NCBI RefSeq assembly: GCF_902753875.1
Contig: NZ_CADDTS010000027.1
Coordinates: 1-64,000, forward strand
Source of the DNA: Acinetobacter bouvetii
GTDB lineage: Bacteria; Pseudomonadota; Gammaproteobacteria; Pseudomonadales; Moraxellaceae
Direction of reading: 5' to 3'
DNA: 64,000 nt
The notes under the pieces: model-generated
The model's input: only the letters and a program-made list of their open reading frames with translations
What the model was told of the DNA's origin: nothing
The model's database searches: none
Translations under genes and position numbers: made by a program
Shown here: positions 37,269 to 45,266 of the stretch, in pieces
Layout: every line of letters starts with the position of its first letter
Numbering within the stretch: position 1 is the stretch's first letter

Positions 37269-37856
37269 TCAACGCTTGAAATGTAAATATTTTGCAGGGG
37301 TCATTAAAGCATCTAAAGGTTGATCCCACGGTTGGCGCGGCAAACGTAGTTGCAGCAGCTGAAAGTCATGGGCAATGCCTAAGCGAAACGGTTTATGTCT
37401 GGCGCTGGCCAGAGTTTTGTCATAGAAACCGCCCCCCATGCCTATACGTGTGCCATGCACGTCACAGGCCAATAAGGGCATGATCAACAGATCTAGTGTG
37501 GAAACATGCAAACCGCGACTGGCCATCGGTTCTTGCATCCCTAGCGGATGATAGGAAAAACGCTTGTTGCGATATTGGGTCTGGCTAATCTGCACCCAGT
37601 GCAATTGCTGGTTCATAGTGCAAATCATCGGAAGATAAACTTCTTTACGCTGTTTAAAACAGTACTCGATAATTTGATTGGTATTAATCTCACCAAAAGC
37701 ATGCAGATAGAGACCAATTTTCTGTGCCTGCTGGAACGGTTTGAAGCGAATCAACCGGCTCAGAATGTCTTGTTGGGATTTTTTGTGTCGAAAGCGGGAA
37801 ACAGATCTACGTTGATGTCGCAGGTGTTTGCGTAAAGCTTTTAAATGCACTGACAT
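37269..37856 (-). CDS. 5-formyltetrahydrofolate cyclo-ligase
   Basis: The enzyme converts 5-formyl-THF to 5,10-methenyl-THF with ATP and returns stored folate to the pool. The 195-residue protein has the basic N-terminal helix ('ALRKHLRHQRRSV'), 'YLHAFGEINT' and the nucleotide/substrate loop 'GTRIGMGGGFYDKTL' (GMGGGFYD). In E. coli the orthologue (ygfA/fau) lies right after zapA and 6S RNA; here it is separated from them by the MerR-ATPase pair. Same direction as merR, 50 bases after it, so possibly cotranscribed. Confidence 0.93.
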   Translation of the reverse strand: MSVHLKALRKHLRHQRRSVSRFRHKKSQQDILSRLIRFKPFQQAQKIGLYLHAFGEINTNQIIEYCFKQRKEVYLPMICTMNQQLHWVQISQTQYRNKRFSYHPLGMQEPMASRGLHVSTLDLLIMPLLACDVHGTRIGMGGGFYDKTLASARHKPFRLGIAHDFQLLQLRLPRQPWDQPLDALMTPAKYLHFKR

Positions 37857-37904
37857 CAGTTGCTGTTCCTCTAAATAATCTATAAACGTGCTGCTAGATG
37901 AAGT

Positions 37905-38285
37905 TTAACTTTTTTTCAGTTCCTGCAAAATTGGACAGCAGCTTTCCTGAGTAGATTTACATTCATCAATCCAGCTCGACAGGCGGTTTTTCAGGCTTTG
38001 CAGTTCTTGAATACGTTGATCAATTTTATCCAGTCGTTGCTGAATCACCTGCCGCACCTGTGCACGGTCATCCAGTTGCAGTTGCAGCAATTCCTGTATT
38101 TCACTGAGTTGCAAGCCTGCATCTTTGGCTTTTTGAATAAAGCTTAAGGTTTCGATGTCTTTGTCATTGTAATAACGATAGCTCTGGGTGGTTTCAGGGA
38201 TGCGCATTAAACCAATCCGTTGATAATAACGGATGGTTTCGACATTGACCTGACATTGTTTGGCCAGTTTTCCTATGGTGAGCAT
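37905..38285 (-). CDS. MerR-family metal-responsive regulator (CueR-like)
   Basis: The 126-residue protein has an N-terminal MerR winged helix ('TIGKLAKQCQVNVETIRYYQRIGLM', 3-27), a long dimerisation helix (about 76-108) and a C-terminal metal loop with Cys109, Cys116 and Cys117 ('CKSTQESCCPIL'). The C-X7-C spacing (109-117) followed by Pro-Ile is that of the copper sensor CueR, though the residue aligned with CueR Ser77 appears to be Arg74. It is divergent from a copper ATPase across a perfect dyad in a 20-base promoter spacer, the classical MerR arrangement, and should activate that gene. Confidence 0.88.
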   Translation of the reverse strand: MLTIGKLAKQCQVNVETIRYYQRIGLMRIPETTQSYRYYNDKDIETLSFIQKAKDAGLQLSEIQELLQLQLDDRAQVRQVIQQRLDKIDQRIQELQSLKNRLSSWIDECKSTQESCCPILQELKKS

Positions 38286-38305
38286 AAAAATATCCTCAAA
38301 ATGAC

Positions 38306-38337
38306 TTGACTCTGTACCTAAGTACAGACTTTATGCT
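38306..38337 (+). promoter_or_regulatory. MerR-type promoter/operator of the copper ATPase
   Basis: TTGACT (-35, 38306-38311) and TATGCT (-10, 38332-38337) are 20 bases apart, longer than the normal 17. Within the spacer lies the dyad TCTGTAC-ctaa-GTACAGA (38311-38328), perfect over seven bases in each arm. Over-long spacers with a central dyad are the hallmark of MerR-family activated promoters. Confidence 0.88.
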
Positions 38338-38370
38338 AACACAATTGAAGAATAATATGAGGCGAGTCTG

Positions 38371-41300
38371 ATGAATAAGCAACAACCATCTTCCTGCTGT
38401 GCCGGGGAAAAATCAGCACTTGAATTGGTGAACATTGATCCGGTCTGTGGGATGCAAGTTTCTGAGCCTTCAGCGCATAGTTTTGAATTTCAGGGGAAGA
38501 AATACCTCTTCTGTTGCAATGGCTGCCAGCAGAGTTTTGCCAGTAATCCTGAAAAATATCTTCAACCAAAAAGCAAACCTGTTTCCGGTTGTGGCTGTGC
38601 AAGTAAGGTGAAAGTGGCTGCCTCATCAAGTTCGTGTTGTGGCGGTGAAAAAGCACCACAGCAGGCCTATATTGACCCGGTATGTGGTATGACCGTGACC
38701 GATTTATCCAAACCGCATATCGAATATTCAGGACAACTTTATTATTTCTGCGGTCAGAACTGTTTGAATAAATTTCAGCAAAATCCGGAACAGTATTTAG
38801 CAAAAGAATCTGCAAAAGCTTCAGGTTGTGGTTGTGCATCAAAATCGCAGGTCAAAGCAAAAACTTCCTGTTGTGGTGGGACAAATGAGGAAACTGTGTC
38901 TCAAGAAGTGTTGACAGTAACAGATCCAGTCTGTGGCATGCAGGTTAAAAAGGATTCTAAATGGCATAGCCAGTTTGAATCAAAAGACTATTATTTCTGT
39001 TCGGAACGCTGTTTGACTAAATTTACCCAGCAAGCTGAACAATATGTGTCAGTCAAAGCCAAATCATCCTGCTGTGGTAGTCAACCAGAAGCAATGGAGA
39101 AAAAAAGTACCTGTTGCGGCGGTGAGCATCACGCTCATGCGGAAATAGCGCAAATAACACCTGCTACACCAACCACGCAAACACAGATTGATCCAGTCTG
39201 TGGCATGTCGGTGGATACATCGACAAATTTAAAAACCGATCATTTAGGTACCACCTATTATTTTTGTAATCCGTCTTGCCTGGAAAAATTTAAAGCTGAC
39301 CCGGAATTTTATCTGATTCCGGCAGATCAGCGTCCGGTGCCGGAAGGGGCAGAGGATATGGATTATACCTGTCCGATGGATCCTGAAATTGTGCAAAAAG
39401 GGCCGGGAACTTGTCCAATCTGTGGTATGGCTTTGGAGCCTATGCAGCCGAGTTTGAATGATGCACCGAATCCTGAACTGGTGGATTTCAGCCATCGTTT
39501 CTGGATGACTTTGCCTTTGACCCTGATTGTTTTTGTTTTGGCGATGGGTTCGCATATCCATGCTTTTATTCCGCAGCATATTCAGCCCTGGATTGAACTG
39601 GTGTTGTCCATTCCCGTAGTGCTTTGGGCAGGCAAACCTTTTATTGAGCGCTGCTGGATTTCTTATAGAACACGTAATCTCAACATGTGGAGCCTGATTG
39701 GTGTTGGGGTGCTGGCAGCCTTTATTTATAGTGTCATTGCCACCATTTTCCCATCACTAATTCCGATGCAGGCAAAAACCGGTCATGGGGTCGCTGTGTA
39801 TTTTGAAGCAGCCTGCATGATTGTGTCTTTAAGTCTGCTCGGGCAAATCATGGAGTTGAAAGCCCGAGCCAAAACCGCGGATGCATTAAAATCATTGCTG
39901 AAACTGCAACCCCATACCGCGAAATTGGTACAGAACGATCAGGTGGTGGAAGTGGATATTGCCATGGTCAAACAGGGCGATATTTTACAGATTGCTTCCG
40001 GTGAGCAAATTCCGCTGGATGGTGTGGTTGTCGAAGGCAAAACCTATGTTGATGAAGCCATGATGACCGGTGAACCTGTACCGGTAAAAAAAGAACTGGG
40101 TGATGCAGTGATTGGCGGCACGGTGAATCAGCAGGGCAGTATACGCATTCAAACCACAGCAGTTGGCGCTAATACCACCTTGGCGAAAATGATTCAGACC
40201 GTAGCTGAAGCGCAGCGTTCCAAAGCGCCGTTGCAACGATTGGCCGATGTATTTGCCAAATATTTTGTGGTGATTGTGCTCGCGATTAGCATTCTGACTT
40301 TTATCGCCTGGATGCTGTTTGGCCAAGCGCAATTTGATCTGGCACTGATGTGTGCAGTGGCCGTGCTCATTATCGCCTGTCCATGTGCCTTAGGGCTAGC
40401 GACTCCTATGTCGGTGATGGCAACGACAGGTCGTGCAGCGCAAAAAGGGGTGTTGTTTAAAGATGCCGAAGCGATTGAAGCCTTAAGTAAAGTCACCACC
40501 TTAATCATTGATAAAACCGGAACCTTGACGGAAGGCAAGCCGAGTCTGAAAGAGATTAAACTGCTTTCAGATACGGTTCAGCAAACACAGGCGGAACAAT
40601 GGATTGCCTCGATGGAACAGTATTCGACTCATCCTATCGCGCAAACGCTGAGTAAACTGGTGCCGAATGATCAGCTGATCAAGGTCATTGAATTTGAAGA
40701 TGTGGCCGGTTTTGGAGTTAAAGGACAAATTGAAGGGCAAACGCTTTATGTGGGCAGTCAAAAGCTGATTGATCAATTGGGACTCAAGCTTAATGCAGAT
40801 GCTCAGGCACAGCTGGATCATCAACGTGCCATGGGCAATGTGATTAGTTTCCTGGCCAATACGCAGGAGGTTTTGGCTTATTTCTCCATTCATGATGCGA
40901 TTAAACACAATGCCCATCAAGTGATTGATCAACTGATTGCTGATGGGATCGACGTGGTGATGGCAACAGGCGACCATGAGCAGAATGCCAAACTGGTTGC
41001 AGCTGAACTGGGTATTCAGCATGTCTATGGCAACTGTACGCCAACTGAGAAACTGGATATTGTGAAAAAATTTCAGGCGCAAGGCAAAGTGGTCGCCATG
41101 GCCGGAGATGGGATTAATGATGCACCGGCACTGGCCCAAGCCAACGTCGGTATTGCCATGGGTAATGGAACTGATATTGCTAAACAAACCGCACAGGTAA
41201 CTTTAGTCAAAGGTGATATTCGTGGTGTGGCCGATGCGATTCATATGGCCAAACTGGGCGTAAAAAACATGAAGCAGAATCTGGCATTTTCCTTTGTCTA

Positions 41301-41445
41301 TAATGGGCTGGGTGTGCCGGTAGCGGCCGGCGTATTTTATCCATTAACCGGATTGCTTTTAACACCGATGCTGGCGGCAGTCGCCATGTCACTCAGTTCG
41401 CTGTCGGTTGTGATTAACGCTTTGCGTTTGCAAAAGTCTGAATAA
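38371..41445 (+). CDS. Cu(+)-exporting P-type ATPase with four YHS domains
   Basis: The 1024-residue ATPase pumps Cu(+) (or Ag(+)) outward across the inner membrane. In place of HMA domains it has four YHS domains, each opening with DPVCGM (residues 23-28, 102-107, 185-190, 274-279) and closing with a second Cys pair such as 'YFC...C'. CC and CGC clusters fill the linkers (8-10, 73-76, 88-90, 152-155, 167-169, 233-235, 247-249). A Cys-rich heavy-metal-binding motif ('CPMDPE...CPICGM', 334-353) precedes the pump. Pump elements: TGE (566-568), CPC (670-672), DKTGT (714-718), and the Cu-type 'YN' in helix 7 with 'MSLSS' in helix 8. Expressed from the MerR-type promoter; terminator follows. Confidence 0.93.
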   Translation: MNKQQPSSCCAGEKSALELVNIDPVCGMQVSEPSAHSFEFQGKKYLFCCNGCQQSFASNPEKYLQPKSKPVSGCGCASKVKVAASSSSCCGGEKAPQQAYIDPVCGMTVTDLSKPHIEYSGQLYYFCGQNCLNKFQQNPEQYLAKESAKASGCGCASKSQVKAKTSCCGGTNEETVSQEVLTVTDPVCGMQVKKDSKWHSQFESKDYYFCSERCLTKFTQQAEQYVSVKAKSSCCGSQPEAMEKKSTCCGGEHHAHAEIAQITPATPTTQTQIDPVCGMSVDTSTNLKTDHLGTTYYFCNPSCLEKFKADPEFYLIPADQRPVPEGAEDMDYTCPMDPEIVQKGPGTCPICGMALEPMQPSLNDAPNPELVDFSHRFWMTLPLTLIVFVLAMGSHIHAFIPQHIQPWIELVLSIPVVLWAGKPFIERCWISYRTRNLNMWSLIGVGVLAAFIYSVIATIFPSLIPMQAKTGHGVAVYFEAACMIVSLSLLGQIMELKARAKTADALKSLLKLQPHTAKLVQNDQVVEVDIAMVKQGDILQIASGEQIPLDGVVVEGKTYVDEAMMTGEPVPVKKELGDAVIGGTVNQQGSIRIQTTAVGANTTLAKMIQTVAEAQRSKAPLQRLADVFAKYFVVIVLAISILTFIAWMLFGQAQFDLALMCAVAVLIIACPCALGLATPMSVMATTGRAAQKGVLFKDAEAIEALSKVTTLIIDKTGTLTEGKPSLKEIKLLSDTVQQTQAEQWIASMEQYSTHPIAQTLSKLVPNDQLIKVIEFEDVAGFGVKGQIEGQTLYVGSQKLIDQLGLKLNADAQAQLDHQRAMGNVISFLANTQEVLAYFSIHDAIKHNAHQVIDQLIADGIDVVMATGDHEQNAKLVAAELGIQHVYGNCTPTEKLDIVKKFQAQGKVVAMAGDGINDAPALAQANVGIAMGNGTDIAKQTAQVTLVKGDIRGVADAIHMAKLGVKNMKQNLAFSFVYNGLGVPVAAGVFYPLTGLLLTPMLAAVAMSLSSLSVVINALRLQKSE

Positions 41446-41470
41446 CAGAATTAGACCAAATCAGTAAAAG

Positions 41471-41506
41471 AGAATACCCAAGATGGAAGTCTTGGGTATT
41501 TTTTTG
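41471..41506 (+). terminator. Terminator of the copper ATPase gene
   Basis: AATACCCAAGA-tggaag-TCTTGGGTATTTTTTT, perfect stem and T-run. Confidence 0.92.
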
Positions 41507-41959
41507 CAGATAATAAAGATGATTTAAATAGCCAAATGATGATTACATCTTTAAATATGAATATTTTTTGAATAAAAAAATAGATCAATGGGACGGTATA
41601 TATCTTTTAATAAGTCCAAAATCGATTTTTATTGACTTTGTATTGCGATACTTTCTTCCTTATACACTTTATTCAATAGTTTAATAAAATCCAGATTTCT
41701 TTTTTCTTCTAACTAGATTTTTGAAACGGAAAATCTTTCATTATTTTTTATTTCACTTAAGAACGATCAAGTTATTCACGAATATTTTAAGAAAAAAAAT
41801 TAATATTTATAATCTTTTATATGGCTATTAATTAATGTATCTAACGATACAAATAACATTTATCTACAGTCTATGAAGGATATATTTAAAAAAATGGGCG
41901 AGAAATCTATTTTATAAATTATAGTATTTTGAATAAGTTGTTATTCTCATCTTAAATAA
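41507..41959. other. AT-rich stretch without genes
   Basis: About 450 bases of very AT-rich DNA between the ATPase terminator and 6S RNA. Short frames occur but none has a ribosome-binding site or protein-like composition. It carries no visible repeat and may be the scar of the event that placed the copper pair beside ssrS. Confidence 0.45.
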
Positions 41960-42146
41960 AGCACTCCGAAGATGCCGCTGCATGTCGTTACCCTGAACCC
42001 GAAGAAGTTCAAGGTGGACGCGACGCATACTTGCTGGGTTTCCCATACGAAGATGGGCATACGCTCTAAATATGCAGAACACAATCCGTAGATTTAAGTA
42101 TCGGCAGGGATATAGACTCGCTGGCGAACACCTCAGAGATAGAATA
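41960..42146 (-). ncRNA. ssrS: 6S RNA
   Basis: 6S RNA binds sigma-70 RNA polymerase by mimicking an open promoter. Read on the minus strand the sequence opens ATCTCTGAGGTGTTCGC and closes with CCACCTTGAAC, GGGTTCAGGGTAACGAC and GCGGCATCTTCGGAG, which match the conserved 5' and 3' arms of gammaproteobacterial 6S RNA; the two ends pair (CTCTGAGGTG with CATCTTCGGAG). A length of roughly 187 nt is usual. It lies directly downstream of zapA as in E. coli. Exact ends are estimates. Confidence 0.93.
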
Positions 42147-42242
42147 AGTATAACTAATAATGAGGTTTTGGCAAATCCCCAGTGTGCAACAACTGCTAAG
42201 TTAAATCACAAACGCTGATAGTTTATTCAATTTAAATCAAAA

Positions 42243-42527
42243 TTAAGCCTGATCTTCGACATCTTCTAAAATGGTGGCCAGTAAACGTTCGCAATGTGCA
42301 TACTCTTGCAAGGATTTGTTCATGGCCAGCACTTCCTGCATCAGTTCTAAAGCCACCATAATAATCAGTTTGCTGGGTTCTACGCGTGGTGCTTTACGTC
42401 GAAAATCATCGTATTTTTCATTTAACAATTCAGCTGCACGCTCTAAATCTGCTTTTTCCGCTTCAGTCGTGGCTAAGCGGAAATTATGCCCCAATACCCG
42501 CAATTCAACCGCAATTTGTTCACTCAT
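42243..42527 (-). CDS. zapA: Cell division protein ZapA
   Basis: ZapA cross-links FtsZ protofilaments at the Z-ring. The 94-residue protein begins 'EQIAVELRVLGHNFRLATTEAEKADLERAAELLNEK', the family's globular head, and ends with the coiled-coil 'LALELMQEVLAMNKSLQEY'. It starts two bases after the stop of a coiled-coil protein in the same direction and is followed by 6S RNA, the order known from enterobacteria. Confidence 0.95.
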   Translation of the reverse strand: MSEQIAVELRVLGHNFRLATTEAEKADLERAAELLNEKYDDFRRKAPRVEPSKLIIMVALELMQEVLAMNKSLQEYAHCERLLATILEDVEDQA

Positions 42528-42529
42528 GA

Positions 42530-43081
42530 TTAAATGTCCTCATTGGTATCGGTAGGGTGGGCAAGTTGTTGAATTTCTTGCGCATGCTGGTCTTGTGCTG
42601 TGCCTAAAATAGACAGACGCTGAATAATCGCTTCAACTTTGGCCTTGGCATGTTCATTTTTTTGTAACAATCTTTCACGTTCCTGCTGCAAACCCTGAAT
42701 TTCCTGCTGTGTAGCACGTTGTTCATTTTGCATTTTTTCTTTAATGACACGTAATTCATTCCGTTCAGCCAGAATTTCCTGAAAACGGTTTTTAAGATCG
42801 GTACAGCTTTTTTCCAGGCGGCTATAACGGTCAGCTAAAGAAGCGGCATCGGTATTCAATTGCTTGAATTGTGATTGAGTTTCGCTCAATTGCTCGCTCA
42901 GGTTATCTATTTCTTCTTGTTTCTGAGTAATGATGCCATTTTTTTGCACAATTTGGGCATGATGGTGCTCGGCAGAATCTGCTTTTGCTGAACTAAGGGC
43001 ATCATTTTCACTTTCATAATGCGCAAGTCGCGTTTTTAAAACGCCAATATGCGCCTGTAGACGCTGTAATTCTTCTAACAT
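42530..43081 (-). CDS. Coiled-coil protein upstream of zapA
   Basis: From ATG 43081 the product is 183 residues, almost wholly heptad-like coiled coil (about 1-170, with 'MLEELQRLQAHIGVLKTRLAHYES' at the start) and no membrane segment. Pseudomonads have a much shorter coiled-coil protein (TIGR02449 family) at this place; this one may be a longer counterpart working with ZapA at the divisome, in the manner of ZapB. That is inference from position. An open extension to 43240 runs over the divergent ygfB start and is rejected. Confidence 0.75.
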   Translation of the reverse strand: MLEELQRLQAHIGVLKTRLAHYESENDALSSAKADSAEHHHAQIVQKNGIITQKQEEIDNLSEQLSETQSQFKQLNTDAASLADRYSRLEKSCTDLKNRFQEILAERNELRVIKEKMQNEQRATQQEIQGLQQERERLLQKNEHAKAKVEAIIQRLSILGTAQDQHAQEIQQLAHPTDTNEDI

Positions 43082-43145
43082 ATCGTAGTCGCACAGTATC
43101 GCAAACAAAGGTAATATATAAGAAGTATAGAGATTGGATAAACGA

Positions 43146-43778
43146 ATGCAAGACGATATTTCAGGTTGGTCGGAATGGCACCACAATTTTTCAAAAATTG
43201 AAGAGATTTCAAGCCCAAGTGAGTTACATGGGCTACTCACAGGTATTGTTTGTGTTACTCAAGCACCAACTGGTGATGAATGGCAACAAATTTTAGCTAC
43301 CCTTGAAATTCCAGCATTAGAGCAACAGGTTTTAGATGCATTAACCGATGAAGCCGAAGATATTGCCCATGCTTTATCTGAAGATGAACTGGATTATTTA
43401 CCTTTGCTTCCAGATGATGAACATGTTCTTGCGGATCGTGTACAGGCCTTGGCTGACTGGTGTGCCGGTGTAGTTTTAGGGTTTGGTCTGGCTTCAGGTC
43501 ATATCCGTCAGGATGAAATGGAACTGATTGAACATCTACAAGATGTCGCAGCCGTTGAATTTGATGCTTCGGATGATGACGAAGAAGGCGAAGAAAGCTA
43601 TCAGGAGCTTTACGAATTTGTACGCCTGATTCCTGTCAGCCTGTCTTTGGGTCGTAAAAAAGTTGAAGTGGCAGAAACCCCATTGTTGCAAAACATTCAG
43701 CCACAATCACAAAGCAGCACTGCTTCAGCAGACGCGAATAGTGTCGTTGAAATGTTTACCCCACATCGTCCGAGTTAA
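43146..43778 (+). CDS. ygfB: UPF0149 (YgfB/YecA-like) family protein
   Basis: The 210-residue protein has the UPF0149 pattern 'SPSELHGLLTGIVCV' (about 24-38), 'LADWCAGVVLGFGLASG' and 'LYEFVRLIPVSL', and an Asp/Glu-rich loop (about 141-151). It is divergent from the coiled-coil/zapA unit by 64 bases, as in E. coli, where ygfB heads the ygfB-pepP-ubiH-ubiI operon. ATG 43146 is preferred to the TTG at 43134. YgfB of Pseudomonas is linked to beta-lactam resistance control; whether that holds here is unknown. Confidence 0.88.
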   Translation: MQDDISGWSEWHHNFSKIEEISSPSELHGLLTGIVCVTQAPTGDEWQQILATLEIPALEQQVLDALTDEAEDIAHALSEDELDYLPLLPDDEHVLADRVQALADWCAGVVLGFGLASGHIRQDEMELIEHLQDVAAVEFDASDDDEEGEESYQELYEFVRLIPVSLSLGRKKVEVAETPLLQNIQPQSQSSTASADANSVVEMFTPHRPS

Positions 43779-43852
43779 TTCGGGCGATTGTGTTCAAGAA
43801 CAGACCATTTAGAAGTTATAAACTCTATTCATAAAAGATAAAAGTACATTTA

Positions 43853-45175
43853 ATGATGAAATTGACTCAAGCAGATTTTCAGGAACGTCGCGACCGCCTG
43901 GCAGAAGAAATGGGTCCGCACAGTATTGCCATTATTGCCACTAGTCCGGTGGCCATGCGTAATCGCGATGCGGATTATAAATTCCGTGCAGACAGCAGTT
44001 TTTTCTATCTGACGGGATTTGCTGAACCTGAAGCGGTCGCTGTGATTGAGACTTTTGAGTCGATTGATGAAGGTTATACCTATAGTCTGTTCTGCCGTGA
44101 ACGTAATCGCGAGATGGAAATCTGGAATGGTTACCGTGCCGGTGTCGATGGGGCAGTGGATGATTATGAGGCGGATGAAGCCTATGCGATTGACCTGCTC
44201 GATGAAGAAATTATCGAGAAATTGCTGAATAAACAAAAGCTGTTCTATCGGATTGGTCAACAGGCAGATTTTGATGCCCGTGTAGCGAAATGGATTGCCA
44301 CAGCCAATGGTGAATCACGCCGTGGTACCTCTGCACCTGCACAGGTCATTCAGCTGGACCGAATTGTAGATGAAATGCGTCTACATAAATCTGAACAGGA
44401 AATCAAACTGATGCAACTGGCATCGGATATTTCAGCAGAAGCGCATACCCGCGCCATGCAAACGGTGAAACCGGGCATGATGGAATATGCGCTGGAAGCA
44501 GAGTTGAATTACATCTTCGGCAAAAATGGTTGCTTGCCTTCGTACAACAGTATTGTGGGTGGTGGTAAAAATGGCTGCATTTTGCATTATGTGGAAAATG
44601 ACAAAGAGCTGAAAGATGGTGATCTGGTGTTGATTGACGCAGCATGTGAATATCAGCTCTATGCCTCAGACATTACCCGTACTTTCCCGGTCAATGGTAA
44701 ATTCAGCCCTGAGCAAAAGGCCTTATACAACGTGGTGCTGGATTCACAAATTGCAGCAATTGATGCAGTGCGTATTGGTAACTCTTACAAAGAGCCACAC
44801 AATGTTGCAGTACGCATCTTGGTTCAAGGTTTGCTTGATCTTGGCATTATGCAGGGTGATATTGACGAGATCATTGAAAAAGAAACCTTCCGTCAGTTCT
44901 ATATGCATGGTACTGGTCACTGGTTGGGTATGGATGTACATGATGTCGGTTCATACAAGCAAGACGGTGAATGGCGTTCCTATGAACAGGGCATGGTGGT
45001 CACTGTAGAGCCAGGTTTGTACATTGCACCGGATGATGAAACTGTTGATGCAAAATGGCGTGGTATTGGTATTCGTATTGAAGATGATGTGGTCGCAACT
45101 GAAAATGGGCCACTGGTTCTTACCAAAGATGTAGTGAAAACAGTAGAAGATATTGAAGCCTTGATGGCGCAGTAA
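43853..45175 (+). CDS. pepP: Xaa-Pro aminopeptidase
   Basis: PepP releases an N-terminal residue before proline using a two-manganese site. The 440-residue protein has an N-terminal domain ('RRDRLAEEM...RNRDADYKFRADSSFFYLTGF') and a pita-bread C-terminal domain with metal ligands in 'LIDAACEYQLYASDITRTFP', 'HGTGHWLGMDVHD', 'VEPGLYI' and 'IRIEDDV'. It is second in the ygfB-pepP unit. In related genomes ubiH follows at once; here a terminator and a two-gene insertion of opposite strand intervene. Confidence 0.95.
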   Translation: MMKLTQADFQERRDRLAEEMGPHSIAIIATSPVAMRNRDADYKFRADSSFFYLTGFAEPEAVAVIETFESIDEGYTYSLFCRERNREMEIWNGYRAGVDGAVDDYEADEAYAIDLLDEEIIEKLLNKQKLFYRIGQQADFDARVAKWIATANGESRRGTSAPAQVIQLDRIVDEMRLHKSEQEIKLMQLASDISAEAHTRAMQTVKPGMMEYALEAELNYIFGKNGCLPSYNSIVGGGKNGCILHYVENDKELKDGDLVLIDAACEYQLYASDITRTFPVNGKFSPEQKALYNVVLDSQIAAIDAVRIGNSYKEPHNVAVRILVQGLLDLGIMQGDIDEIIEKETFRQFYMHGTGHWLGMDVHDVGSYKQDGEWRSYEQGMVVTVEPGLYIAPDDETVDAKWRGIGIRIEDDVVATENGPLVLTKDVVKTVEDIEALMAQ

Positions 45176-45186
45176 CTTGCAATGAA

Positions 45187-45221
45187 TAAAAAAAGCCGGT
45201 CAGTTGATCGGCTTTTTTTTG
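45187..45221 (+). terminator. Terminator of pepP
   Basis: AAAAAAAGCCGGTC-agtt-GATCGGCTTTTTTTT, T-runs on both strands, also able to end the convergent NYN gene's transcript. Confidence 0.9.
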
Positions 45222-45246
45222 TGTATAAGAGTTTTTTATGTTAAAT
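45219..45246 (+). other. Weak dif-like site (XerC/XerD), plus orientation
   Basis: TTATGTTAAAT at 45236-45246 is identical to the E. coli dif XerD arm. To its left GTATAA (45223-45228) matches the end of a XerC arm, with about 8 of 11 positions of TTTGTGTATAA fitting ATTTCGTATAA, but the spacer is seven bases, not six. Its orientation is opposite to the two better sites at 46142 and 46542. It may be a decayed end of the NYN module or chance. Confidence 0.35.
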
Positions 45247-45266
45247 GGATAGGGTTTTGGTGAAAA

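Noticed and set aside
38336..38842. Long minus-strand frames inside the copper ATPase, such as 38336-38842 and 40567-41187
   Set aside because: They are antisense to a clear coding region with motifs at every expected place and show His/Asn-rich, non-protein-like composition.
41507..41959. Search for a small gene or second RNA after the ATPase
   Set aside because: No stem with T-run, ribosome-binding site or promoter pair could be made out.
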